A stretch of 64,000 nucleotides of DNA. Origin: Bacteroidales bacterium. Lineage in GTDB: Bacteria > Bacteroidota > Bacteroidia > Bacteroidales > Bacteroidaceae. Positions 21,662-30,540 of the stretch are shown here, one piece after another. How positions within the stretch are numbered: position 1 is the stretch's first letter; each line of letters starts with the position of its first letter. The position numbers and the translations under genes were made by a program. The notes beneath the pieces were generated by a model. The model ran no database searches and was not told the origin of the DNA. It saw only the letters and a list, made by a program, of their open reading frames with translations. The stretch lies in contig JAAYUD010000104.1 of the NCBI GenBank assembly GCA_012517855.1, positions 22,107 through 86,106 of the forward strand. The letters run 5' to 3'.

Positions 21662-24600
21662 TTAATTGGATCCTTTAAACGTCAACGGTATGTAAAAATG
21701 AGAGCCTATGGAAAAATCGCGTTCATAACCGGCATCGTAATCATCCATATCTTTCCAGCCACGTATTACCGAACAATCTCCCAAATTAAGACGATAGATA
21801 TGATCGGATTGTAATACGACCGATTCGATGGGATAAACTGCATTATATTTAAGCAAAAAAGGAGTATCCTTTATATCGTCGTTATTTATATAAATATAAT
21901 TACCTTTCAATTGATCGACATCTATTCGCTCATCCGTTTTTATTGTAATATAATTTATATTCGAAAGTTTGTTTGTAGCGTCCGTAACGATTCCCGTGAT
22001 TCTATTTTTGCAAACAGAACCACCTATCGACGTGCCGTCGTTTACATATTTCAATATATAATGTCCGCTTGCATTTTGGGAATAGACCCCCAAAAAACCG
22101 CAAAAGTCGAATTTATCATCTATCCGATATGTCTTTTCTCGATTCAGTGCATTTACTATATAATCGGTCCTACCATTTGCCAATTTAATTCGGACGGCTC
22201 TAATTGTCGTACTATCAGCAATACATCCGTTTACAGTAACGGGAACAAGATTTGACGAAATTATTTTACTATTTGTGTTATACGGCTCAATAATGGAAGT
22301 AAATAATGTTGTTCCCGTACTTGGAACTTGCAATATAGGAACCCATAAAGGATTGTTACTATTATTAGTGGGAGGGACCGCCTCTCCCACTTGTATTTTT
22401 TTATAATTACCTAACATCGTAATCTTTAAATGTATGTTAGTTTTTGCGCGAATTCCTTTCGAATATCTGTTCCATGTATCCAAAATATTCCAATCTATAC
22501 CGAATCTATCATTGTTTATAGTGGCGGATCGAACGTCTCTTAACGTATGCTTGTTATATGTAACAGTCGATACAGGATCGAACGAAACATTTTCATACTT
22601 TGTAGAAAGAGCATCTACTTCCGCCGTATGGAAATTATAACTATAATGGCGTGGACTGTTTACAAAAAAGAAGTCTGCTATATAAGAATCTTTGTCATCT
22701 ATCCGAATAAGCGCCGTAGTACGTTCATATCGTTTTGCATATCGAATATTACTGTTTTGAACTCCGTCCGCGCTCACATGCATAAACTGAATTTCCTTAG
22801 AATCGTCAAAATGAAGAGGTTTACCATAACAAACGATATGTCCTCTATAACCTAAATCGTCGAAACTAACGGTATTATGAGCAGGTGTCGATTTGTCCCA
22901 CTGCTGCTCAGGATTCAAATCCCCGCCCAATGTATTCGGATAACCGAAATCGGGCATCAAATCCATATCATAACCTATATATCCAAGATTTAAAGGATCG
23001 GCGTGATTATGACTTGCCGACCTTGCTCCATAAAACATCCATAATGCACGTTGAGTCGTTTTCGATCGGCTGTTCTTAGTATTTCCATCTCGAAGAATTC
23101 CCAATCCATACGCTGTAAAATTGTTAGAATGTAAATGAAATTCACCATATCGATCGATTACTTTCTTAATCTCCTTTTTTATAGCTTCCGGAGTTTTAGT
23201 AAAAATATCAGCATGAACGTCATTCAATTCCCCATTTTTAAGCATAAATACGGCTTGTGCCAATTCAACCGTTTTATATTTTTCATAAGCAAGTATTACA
23301 TTATCGGGATTTAAAATAGCATAATCCGGATTTCCCGCAAATCCGGGAGCTCCGGTAAGAGCTGTATCACCAATATGAGGTACAAAATAATCAGTCAATA
23401 AATATGGATAGTTTGTTTTAAATAATTTTTCAAAACGTGGATTGTGATAAAGATTGAAATCAATTCCACCATTTAACATTTTCCTCTCAGGAATTTTATA
23501 CCCATCCAATATTTTAGCAACGACCGACCAATTTGCCAACCAACCTGCATTATAAGCAATCGACACTTCATCTCCCTGTCCATCACGGCTAATACGATTG
23601 ACAATATATCGCAAAGTACTACCTCCGTCACGTTTTTCCTTATTATTCCAATCGCTATTACCATTTTTATAAACGATATTCAACCATTGAAGCGTTTCGG
23701 GATTATGATCCATAACGACCGCAGCCAAAGCTAAAGAAGATTGTTGCATCCCCGGATTTCCTTGCAAATCGCCATTTGTAAAAGCCTTGGCAACTTCTTC
23801 CAATACACCTTTTTCAAAATTAATTTTAATTCGTTGAGAATTACCTTTATACGCCTTTCCTGACTTTTTAACAAGTATTTTCCGAGCCTTCGCCGAAATT
23901 CCATTTATATACGGAAAAATAGCATCATACGCAAACATAATATCTTTTATCAATCCATTTTCCCAAATACTACCCACTATCCGTCCTGCTGAGATATTCG
24001 TATGCCATTTAAAACCATTATTGGGAAATCCGAAATAGCCGTTACGAGGAAAGGCAGACACATATAATTGAGGATACAAATCGGCTATCCTATCCAACAT
24101 TACAATGGCTGCATCCGCATAAACTTGTGATTTTTTTCGCTCTTCAGAATTATTAGAATAACGCGTCAACATACATGCCATCGAAAAATCATGTAACATC
24201 GGCACGATACGCTCATACCATAAAGCCCAATGGGCATAATAGGCTACGTAAGTATACGGATCTCCATATTTTTCTTTATCCGAAGGATTAAAACAATAAC
24301 CCATACCGCCGTCCACTCCCCATTGAGAATCGGTCGTAATTCTCTGAATAGTCGAATCCGAAGCTCCTGCAGCTTTTAAATCTTTCAGTTGCTTGGTCGT
24401 TAATCCTTTTATCGTATAAAGATTAATCAAATTACCTTTTTCCCCTTTTCGTAGTAAAGCATCGTTATGTCGACGAGCCTTTTCAAAATTGAATGTACCA
24501 TCTCTTTCCAATCCGCCTTCGTAATACGCTTTGAAGTCGTTTGTTGGAAAAGTAAGATGACAATTAGGGCACGTAAGCTTCCAATCGACTTTATTTTTAT

Positions 24601-24988
24601 TATATAAATAAGAGTAGTTCCCATATTTATTGATGGCCGTGCCACAGACCAAACATCCTTCCAACGAATGAACTGCATAAGCACGCGGTACCTCCTGAGA
24701 AGGAATCATCGACCATAACGAACCGTAATCGTTATGATAGTCGTCCAACCATTTATCGGCACGTTTCACTATATTATCTTTCTCTTTTCTGGCCCATGCA
24801 TATTTCTGAATATTTTCGGCAGCATTACGCACTTTTATTTCCGTAAAATATGAAGAACATTTCTTTAAAGGACCTTCCGCTCTTACCATAACAGGAAGGA
24901 ATAACAAACAAATCATCAATAATCCATTAAAAAACAAAAGATTATGCGCTATATATATTTTCCCTTTTATTATTTTTTTCTGTATCAT
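21662..24988 (-). CDS. Heparinase II/III-like polysaccharide lyase
   Basis: A 1108-residue exported protein. After the signal peptide comes an alpha/alpha-toroid domain (about 40-560), then the heparinase II/III-like beta-sandwich with GARSASHNHADPLNLGYIG (H660, H662) and DFGYPNTLGGD. Such enzymes split uronic-acid glycosidic bonds by beta-elimination. An insert carries two cysteine pairs, CLVC (112, 115) and CPNC (140, 143), spaced like a small zinc ribbon, which I have seen in other large heparinase-like lyases. It is longer than the GAG lyases PL12/PL15/PL21 and I cannot assign a PL family. It implies that the PUL 1 substrate contains uronic acid. The start at 24988 gives a normal signal peptide. 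Confidence 0.8.
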   Translation of the reverse strand: MIQKKIIKGKIYIAHNLLFFNGLLMICLLFLPVMVRAEGPLKKCSSYFTEIKVRNAAENIQKYAWARKEKDNIVKRADKWLDDYHNDYGSLWSMIPSQEVPRAYAVHSLEGCLVCGTAINKYGNYSYLYNKNKVDWKLTCPNCHLTFPTNDFKAYYEGGLERDGTFNFEKARRHNDALLRKGEKGNLINLYTIKGLTTKQLKDLKAAGASDSTIQRITTDSQWGVDGGMGYCFNPSDKEKYGDPYTYVAYYAHWALWYERIVPMLHDFSMACMLTRYSNNSEERKKSQVYADAAIVMLDRIADLYPQLYVSAFPRNGYFGFPNNGFKWHTNISAGRIVGSIWENGLIKDIMFAYDAIFPYINGISAKARKILVKKSGKAYKGNSQRIKINFEKGVLEEVAKAFTNGDLQGNPGMQQSSLALAAVVMDHNPETLQWLNIVYKNGNSDWNNKEKRDGGSTLRYIVNRISRDGQGDEVSIAYNAGWLANWSVVAKILDGYKIPERKMLNGGIDFNLYHNPRFEKLFKTNYPYLLTDYFVPHIGDTALTGAPGFAGNPDYAILNPDNVILAYEKYKTVELAQAVFMLKNGELNDVHADIFTKTPEAIKKEIKKVIDRYGEFHLHSNNFTAYGLGILRDGNTKNSRSKTTQRALWMFYGARSASHNHADPLNLGYIGYDMDLMPDFGYPNTLGGDLNPEQQWDKSTPAHNTVSFDDLGYRGHIVCYGKPLHFDDSKEIQFMHVSADGVQNSNIRYAKRYERTTALIRIDDKDSYIADFFFVNSPRHYSYNFHTAEVDALSTKYENVSFDPVSTVTYNKHTLRDVRSATINNDRFGIDWNILDTWNRYSKGIRAKTNIHLKITMLGNYKKIQVGEAVPPTNNSNNPLWVPILQVPSTGTTLFTSIIEPYNTNSKIISSNLVPVTVNGCIADSTTIRAVRIKLANGRTDYIVNALNREKTYRIDDKFDFCGFLGVYSQNASGHYILKYVNDGTSIGGSVCKNRITGIVTDATNKLSNINYITIKTDERIDVDQLKGNYIYINNDDIKDTPFLLKYNAVYPIESVVLQSDHIYRLNLGDCSVIRGWKDMDDYDAGYERDFSIGSHFYIPLTFKGSN

Positions 24989-25039
24989 TGTTACTCCTTC
25001 CGTTCTATCACACTATTCTATTATATACTATCACATTTA

Positions 25040-26221
25040 TTACATTCCGGCTTTCTTTTCGGCCATAATACTTTTTACTCTATCCAATACTTTTTGATTG
25101 ACTTCGAGCAAATGCTGTACAGTTCCAGCTTTATACCAATCAAGAATACGATCTTGACTATAAAAAGGTTCGCCGAAATTGCCGTTCTCCAATAAAGCGG
25201 CCACATTTATAAATGAATCATCCTGTTTTCCTGAGGTAATTAACTCTGCACGAAGAAAATTAAAATCTCTAATTTGTTCATCCAATCTCTTTAAGTACAT
25301 CTGGGGATGATAATTCGAGACATCTTGGCTTTTGAGTATTTCTTTCACATATTTACCGCTTGCCCCATCATGATTAGGCCCGTCTTTTCCCAAAAGTCCA
25401 GCAATGGTAGGAGCGATATCCGTTTGTTCAAAGTATGAAAACTCCCTACCTTGTGCAATATTCGCTCCCACAAAAAGTAACGGTGTACGCCAACATTCTT
25501 TATTATATAAAGAATGCCATCCCGTTTTATTTTCTCCATGATCACCCGTAATTATCAGAACAGTACTATCAAACAAATTTTCTTTTTTAAGAAAAAAAAC
25601 AAATTTTCCCAATAACTTATCTGCATTTTCTATAGCCTTCACATAAGGTGAATCTTTACCGAAAATATTTCTAAAATACGGTTTATCGGGAGTACTTTGA
25701 GATATTTCAAACCCTCTCGTCCCTGGAGCTTGAAGATGAATTCTCATGAATACGGGATGCTGATCTTGCAAAATACGAATAGATACATTAACCACATCTG
25801 CATCCGACATCGTTACATCTTGAATAGCCGTAGAAAAGCCACGGCTCAAACTTCTATAATCAATAGCATTAACCACTAATGCTGTTTGTTCTTTCGGGAA
25901 CAGCTCTTGTACCATTTTGTTTTTCGGACTGAGAAAAAGCGTTCCTTGTTGAATAAGCGGATTAGGAAACGAACAAGTGTTATATTCACTATAAGACCCT
26001 ACTGTAGGGTGATGAGGTACAATGACATAAGATTCCGGAATATAAGTTCCCTTTTTAATCAATTCATTAAACGTGGGCATATTCAATTTGGAAGGAGCTT
26101 CTATACTGATTCCGTCAATAATAAATAATATAACCCTTTTTACCGATGCTTGTTGTGCTACCGATGACAAACTAATACTACACATCAATACAATTGATAA
26201 TAAAAAACTTTTTATTTTCAT
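25040..26221 (-). CDS. Alkaline-phosphatase-superfamily hydrolase (sulfatase fold, no sulfatase motif)
   Basis: A 393-residue exported enzyme of the metal-dependent phosphatase/sulfatase superfamily. Metal ligands are visible: D36 in ILFIIDGIS, D227-H228 in ITGDHGE and H236. A true type I sulfatase needs C/S-x-P-x-R for formylglycine. None exists here. The equivalent region reads VPHHPTVGSYSEY, so a Thr or Ser (T73 is the best candidate) would be the nucleophile, as in phosphodiesterases. It may remove a phosphate-type or phosphonate-type substituent, or a sulfate by an unusual route. It is nested between the lyase and the DUF4861 gene with a 1-bp gap to the latter, so it is surely part of the same operon. 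Confidence 0.8.
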   Translation of the reverse strand: MKIKSFLLSIVLMCSISLSSVAQQASVKRVILFIIDGISIEAPSKLNMPTFNELIKKGTYIPESYVIVPHHPTVGSYSEYNTCSFPNPLIQQGTLFLSPKNKMVQELFPKEQTALVVNAIDYRSLSRGFSTAIQDVTMSDADVVNVSIRILQDQHPVFMRIHLQAPGTRGFEISQSTPDKPYFRNIFGKDSPYVKAIENADKLLGKFVFFLKKENLFDSTVLIITGDHGENKTGWHSLYNKECWRTPLLFVGANIAQGREFSYFEQTDIAPTIAGLLGKDGPNHDGASGKYVKEILKSQDVSNYHPQMYLKRLDEQIRDFNFLRAELITSGKQDDSFINVAALLENGNFGEPFYSQDRILDWYKAGTVQHLLEVNQKVLDRVKSIMAEKKAGM

Positions 26222-26222
26222 A

Positions 26223-28793
26223 TTATTTTAAATTATATAACAACGCTTCTTGTCGTAATGTTTTTTCCCAATCTTTTGCCCCAGCTCCGGGTACAAAACG
26301 ATGACCTCTCAACCAATCGCCTTGAGCATAAAAATGCAACCATTCACCACGATTTATCTTGAGAACGGCACGATGTTCTTCCGACGTATCCCGCTGGCCG
26401 ACATAACGATCCGAAGGATACATCACACCCATACCGATCCATCCCATCGCAGGATCCTGAAATCCCCAAAGACCCATCAAACCGTAACACTTATCTATGA
26501 AAAAGTCTTCAGTCGGTATCTTGTTGATCACTATACCCAACTGGATATCGTCGAAAGGATCGCCGCCTTCAACCTTCACTTCACGCTTGTCACTATAGGC
26601 ACCACCACGGGCCGTACAGTTTATGTATACCGTATATGGATGAGATTTCGGACCTACACCGCTAACCGTAAAACCGATCGTTACACTATCATTTGACTCC
26701 TGAACCAAACGACCGCTATATACCGGATCGCCGGCTTTCTCATGGCGCAAAGGATAACCAACACCGTTCACATACAGAACCAAACCGCCGCAACCGCCGG
26801 TCTGACCGACATGGAGAATATCCATACCCCAAGTACCGTAATCCGTATGATAATGAATGTCATGAGTCAACATCGGAAGCATCAAACAATCGTAACGCTT
26901 TCCGAACAAATCGAAGTGACCGTCGTAACAGCGGAAAGCCGCTTTCTCCGATTCCCAACCCCAGTTCGGAGCATACCACTTGTTATTCCACGACACACGC
27001 TTTACGGACGGATCCTTACGTAATTCCGACAGCCACAAATTGTATGCATCCGAAGAAGGTAACGATATGCCGAACACTTTCGACAACAATTCACTCATCG
27101 ATTCCGAATCGCCGTTTCCACGAAGGGTATCGAACGACTTCCAAAATGATTTATGACCATAGCTCTTCTTCAATTCGCAGATGCGGCGATCCGCACACAA
27201 ACGTAAATAATACAACAGCGATTCGTTACTGTCAAGTAAGCGTTTCGACAAATCATCTGTCAGGTTCTTGCAGCGCATCTTATTCTCTATCATACTCCAT
27301 ATCGAGTTGCCCGAATCGGACTTGTTCTTCGATTTTAAAGCCTGGCACAATATCATGTTCAACGTATAAAGACGAGACGGCTCCATCGAGACTACGCAAC
27401 TATAGGCAGAATTCAACGAATTGAAATTCCATTCAACCGTTTTATCCCCCGATACGTTCAGTTTCCATGAATCATCCCATTTCCCGTCGCCGTTCGTATC
27501 GACCAACACTTTATCGACGATACCGTCGCGATCGGTATCAATCCATTCGTATTTCATATCCATCTTCGTATCATAATCGAAATCAACTTTCAACCATGAC
27601 TTGTCGGCTCCTTTTATATGGATTCGTTTATCACCGACGCTATAATAATAGGAGTTCGGAGCCTTCGGGTGCATCACTATTTCATAACGCTTATTATAAG
27701 GACCGCAATCAGGTCCACCCACTCTCGGCATTTCATAACCTTTTTCCTTCGATTCCGATGCGATCACTCCTTCCCAACGCTCTATATTGTAACCTCGAAT
27801 ACCATATGCGATGTTCAGATCGTTCTCGTCCCAAGTCATGATCTCGCGCGACCAAATCTGCTTCTGTAAAAATGGTACCATCGCACTCCGTCTCATGATT
27901 TTAGCCGGAAATCCCTCTATCATGACGGTCTCGCACATGTCGTCTCCATATTTTATAGACTGTAATGAGCTTTCATTATCTTGTCCAAAATTATTATCCC
28001 CCACAATCGCACTGAGAGATACATCATAATCACGTGGATTTTGCTTTGTTGCATCATTATCCACATCAAAACTCCAACGCAAAGAATGAATAGATTGGTT
28101 AATACCTACCAAACGAATGGCTTCTTCCGAAATACCATTACCATCACGATCAAAAAAGCAGAACGGATTTTCTGCAAAATTGCTCCATTGTTTATCTCTC
28201 GGTTTGATATAAAGACAATCAAACGTTTCATCTCCGCCGAAATTGGTTTTTTGCTCACATTCTCTCTGGAAATAAGCATAATCTATAGCATACCACAAAA
28301 GGTTATCGTCTCCGTCATCACGACTCCACCAAACACGTAAACCGTAATTGGGATCGAAAAAGTAAATACCCATTCTATCCACATCCTGATCACCGTCCAG
28401 ATCTTCATAACTAATCACTGCATCGACTTTTCCATCTCCATTCCAATCAACCACATATAAATCACTATCCATGTCCGGTTCTCCTCCCATCTGCATATCG
28501 CCGTCACGGTCGATAGCACGCACCAATACCGGACGCTTGGATGCGCTGTGGCGAGGATCGACATCCACATACCATACCTCTTCCGGCTTTCCGTCACCGT
28601 TGCGGTCTACATAATAACGCTTACCCGAAGGATCGGAACTGACCTTCTTTACCATAGCTGGATCCAGTCTAACTTTATCGCCGAATACATATTCGAAACA
28701 TTTCTCTTTATCCAAAGCTTGTTGCGCTTTCAATACTGGCGGAAAGCATAAAAACAAGACCAAAAGAAAAACTAAATATCTATACTTTTTCAT
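26223..28793 (-). CDS. Secreted DUF4861-like protein with aspartate-rich calcium-type repeats
   Basis: An 856-residue exported protein. The N-terminal two thirds carry repeated D-x-N/D-x-D-G loops (DRNGDGKPEE, DWNGDGKVDA, DTDRDGIVDK, DTNGDGKWDD) like the calcium loops of FG-GAP or thrombospondin type 3 repeats. The C-terminal part (about 600-856) matches my memory of DUF4861: WGWESEKAAFRCYDGHFDLFGKR, HYHTDYGTWGMDILHVGQTGGCGGLVLYV and a closing WLHFYAQGDW. DUF4861 proteins sit in PULs with polysaccharide lyases and have been linked to uronate-containing glycans. The activity is not established here. Its ATG is preceded by a terminator-like hairpin, so it may be the first of the separately regulated enzyme genes. 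Confidence 0.7.
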   Translation of the reverse strand: MKKYRYLVFLLVLFLCFPPVLKAQQALDKEKCFEYVFGDKVRLDPAMVKKVSSDPSGKRYYVDRNGDGKPEEVWYVDVDPRHSASKRPVLVRAIDRDGDMQMGGEPDMDSDLYVVDWNGDGKVDAVISYEDLDGDQDVDRMGIYFFDPNYGLRVWWSRDDGDDNLLWYAIDYAYFQRECEQKTNFGGDETFDCLYIKPRDKQWSNFAENPFCFFDRDGNGISEEAIRLVGINQSIHSLRWSFDVDNDATKQNPRDYDVSLSAIVGDNNFGQDNESSLQSIKYGDDMCETVMIEGFPAKIMRRSAMVPFLQKQIWSREIMTWDENDLNIAYGIRGYNIERWEGVIASESKEKGYEMPRVGGPDCGPYNKRYEIVMHPKAPNSYYYSVGDKRIHIKGADKSWLKVDFDYDTKMDMKYEWIDTDRDGIVDKVLVDTNGDGKWDDSWKLNVSGDKTVEWNFNSLNSAYSCVVSMEPSRLYTLNMILCQALKSKNKSDSGNSIWSMIENKMRCKNLTDDLSKRLLDSNESLLYYLRLCADRRICELKKSYGHKSFWKSFDTLRGNGDSESMSELLSKVFGISLPSSDAYNLWLSELRKDPSVKRVSWNNKWYAPNWGWESEKAAFRCYDGHFDLFGKRYDCLMLPMLTHDIHYHTDYGTWGMDILHVGQTGGCGGLVLYVNGVGYPLRHEKAGDPVYSGRLVQESNDSVTIGFTVSGVGPKSHPYTVYINCTARGGAYSDKREVKVEGGDPFDDIQLGIVINKIPTEDFFIDKCYGLMGLWGFQDPAMGWIGMGVMYPSDRYVGQRDTSEEHRAVLKINRGEWLHFYAQGDWLRGHRFVPGAGAKDWEKTLRQEALLYNLK

Positions 28794-28833
28794 GAATTAT
28801 TTGAAATTTATTTAATTAATGCTACTAAAAAAT

Positions 28834-28882
28834 CTTCCGATTTATAAAACAAACGAATCATAACTCTTTTATAAATCGGAAG
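28834..28882 (-). terminator. Internal terminator/attenuator between binding proteins and enzymes of PUL 1
   Basis: CTTCCGATTTATAAAA (28834-28849) is the exact reverse complement of 28867-28882, a 16-bp stem with a 17-bp loop. Read on the minus strand it is followed by ATTTTTTAG. It lies between the glycan-binding lipoprotein and the DUF4861 gene. Confidence 0.75.
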
Positions 28883-28918
28883 CCTAACCTTTACACAATA
28901 TTACTTATAAAATCCACA

Positions 28919-30523
28919 TTATTTTACCGGATCGCCATTAATGGATACCAAGACCAATACGCGGAATTCGGCTAAATTAACGACACTTCCTCTCGTAGAA
29001 TCCATAAATCTCAATTTAATGAAACGTCCTTTTACGTTATCGAGACTAGAAATTGTAGTCAGATCTATCGCTATTGATTGCCAACCACCACTCGTGCTCC
29101 TAACTTGTGTGAAAAGATAATTCCAATTATTCAAACTCGGGTTATTATAATCAGATATATTGCCACCTTTCTTAATTGGTAAGAACTGAAACACATCATC
29201 AGGAGAGACAGAAATATTGATAGTTTTAGTATCTACATTTGATGGACGATTTAATGTTTTGACACCAACTATATAATATTTTTGTTGCATATCATATACC
29301 AAACATATATCACCCGGAGATCTTTTGGCTACACATGTATTATAATCCGTAAAATTATAATTATAATCATCTCCATAGCTACCACCTGTTTGGACACCTG
29401 CACCGTTCGTGCCTGCATAGCTCGTATATAAAGGGCCACTATAACAACTATGCCAATAGGTACTTACATCATTATCTATAGGTGCATATGGACCAGCATT
29501 ATCACCTCCAGACGATTGCGTCCATGATTTCTGGTCACAATTATCAAATACTGGTTTCCAACCGGATACATCATCAATCCACTGCGTACCATAAGTAGGA
29601 GGAGTCACAACAATAAATTGTACACTAGAACTTAGATCCGTGTTTTGTAAACTCGTTGACTTCAACATCAAGGGAAGTACGTAATGAACATCGTTCTGCA
29701 ATGGTGCACGACTTAAAGTCAACAATGCCGTACCTGTTTCGTTCCCTTTAGAAAATTTTAATGTAGGCAATGCCCCATAGGCATCCACAGGCATAAGCTT
29801 ACATGGATAGTTCGGATTGTTCGTTTGAAATACTCTGAACAGACTATCATTCTTAGATTTATCAAACGAACAAGTAAAATCATTGGCAAGATCGTAGTTA
29901 GATACAGTAGCACTCAAGTTAATATCCAATGTTTTAAAATTCATATTTGAGTATTGATCACCCGGCAATGCAATATTAGGTTTTTCAACGGTTATACATT
30001 CCAATAATTTACCACCTGTAGGACTGATCGTATCATTGTGCGTACTTACCATTTGTATAGGCAATACAAATTTTGTCTTCGTAGTAATAGTGGGATCGGA
30101 CTGTATATAATTATATATTTTAAATGCATCTATTGAAAGAATGAGATATTTACCCGTTTCTTCTTTATCGAAAGAAATCTCTTGACCGTTATTAAAAGAA
30201 AAAAATTGAGATGGAATTACTCGGTAGTCCAATCCCTGAGGAACATTATATGTGGAATTTATCTCATCTTGACTAAGTATATTGAATTTCACATTAGCTG
30301 TAAGAGAAGGGTCACTACCAGCTTTTAACACAACTATAGAATCTTGATAATTAGTTTCGGTCGTATTTAAGCTTAAAGATTGCGCCCCGCTGTTTTTAAA
30401 CAACATAACCTTATGATATTCATTAGGAAAGAGTTTATCAAAGCCATATTCAGAATTACTACAGGAAGTAATAAATAAAATACTCACTACCAATAACAAT
30501 ATATTTAATAAAAACTTTTTCAT
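28919..30523 (-). CDS. Surface glycan-binding lipoprotein (DUF1735 plus discoidin domain)
   Basis: A 534-residue lipoprotein with the lipobox FITS-C21 and acidic/serine residues after it, as in surface-exposed Bacteroides lipoproteins. The N-terminal part (about 30-330) has the tandem Ig-like layout of DUF1735-type SGBPs. The C-terminal part (about 350-525) is an F5/8 type C (discoidin) carbohydrate-binding domain: ISVSPDDVFQFLPIKKGG, SIAIDLTTISS, KGRFIKLRFMDS. It should sit beside SusD on the cell surface and hold polysaccharide for import. It follows susD by 17 bp and is the last gene before the internal terminator. Confidence 0.82.
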   Translation of the reverse strand: MKKFLLNILLLVVSILFITSCSNSEYGFDKLFPNEYHKVMLFKNSGAQSLSLNTTETNYQDSIVVLKAGSDPSLTANVKFNILSQDEINSTYNVPQGLDYRVIPSQFFSFNNGQEISFDKEETGKYLILSIDAFKIYNYIQSDPTITTKTKFVLPIQMVSTHNDTISPTGGKLLECITVEKPNIALPGDQYSNMNFKTLDINLSATVSNYDLANDFTCSFDKSKNDSLFRVFQTNNPNYPCKLMPVDAYGALPTLKFSKGNETGTALLTLSRAPLQNDVHYVLPLMLKSTSLQNTDLSSSVQFIVVTPPTYGTQWIDDVSGWKPVFDNCDQKSWTQSSGGDNAGPYAPIDNDVSTYWHSCYSGPLYTSYAGTNGAGVQTGGSYGDDYNYNFTDYNTCVAKRSPGDICLVYDMQQKYYIVGVKTLNRPSNVDTKTINISVSPDDVFQFLPIKKGGNISDYNNPSLNNWNYLFTQVRSTSGGWQSIAIDLTTISSLDNVKGRFIKLRFMDSTRGSVVNLAEFRVLVLVSINGDPVK

Positions 30524-30540
30524 TGTAGTTTCCTTTAAAA

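Noticed and set aside
25040..26221. Calling the alkaline-phosphatase-fold protein a sulfatase
   Set aside because: No C/S-x-P-x-R motif is present.
26693..27424. 243-codon plus-strand frame
   Set aside because: It lies wholly antisense to the DUF4861-like gene. Its composition (rich in Arg, Asn, Ser, Thr) is typical of an antisense shadow.
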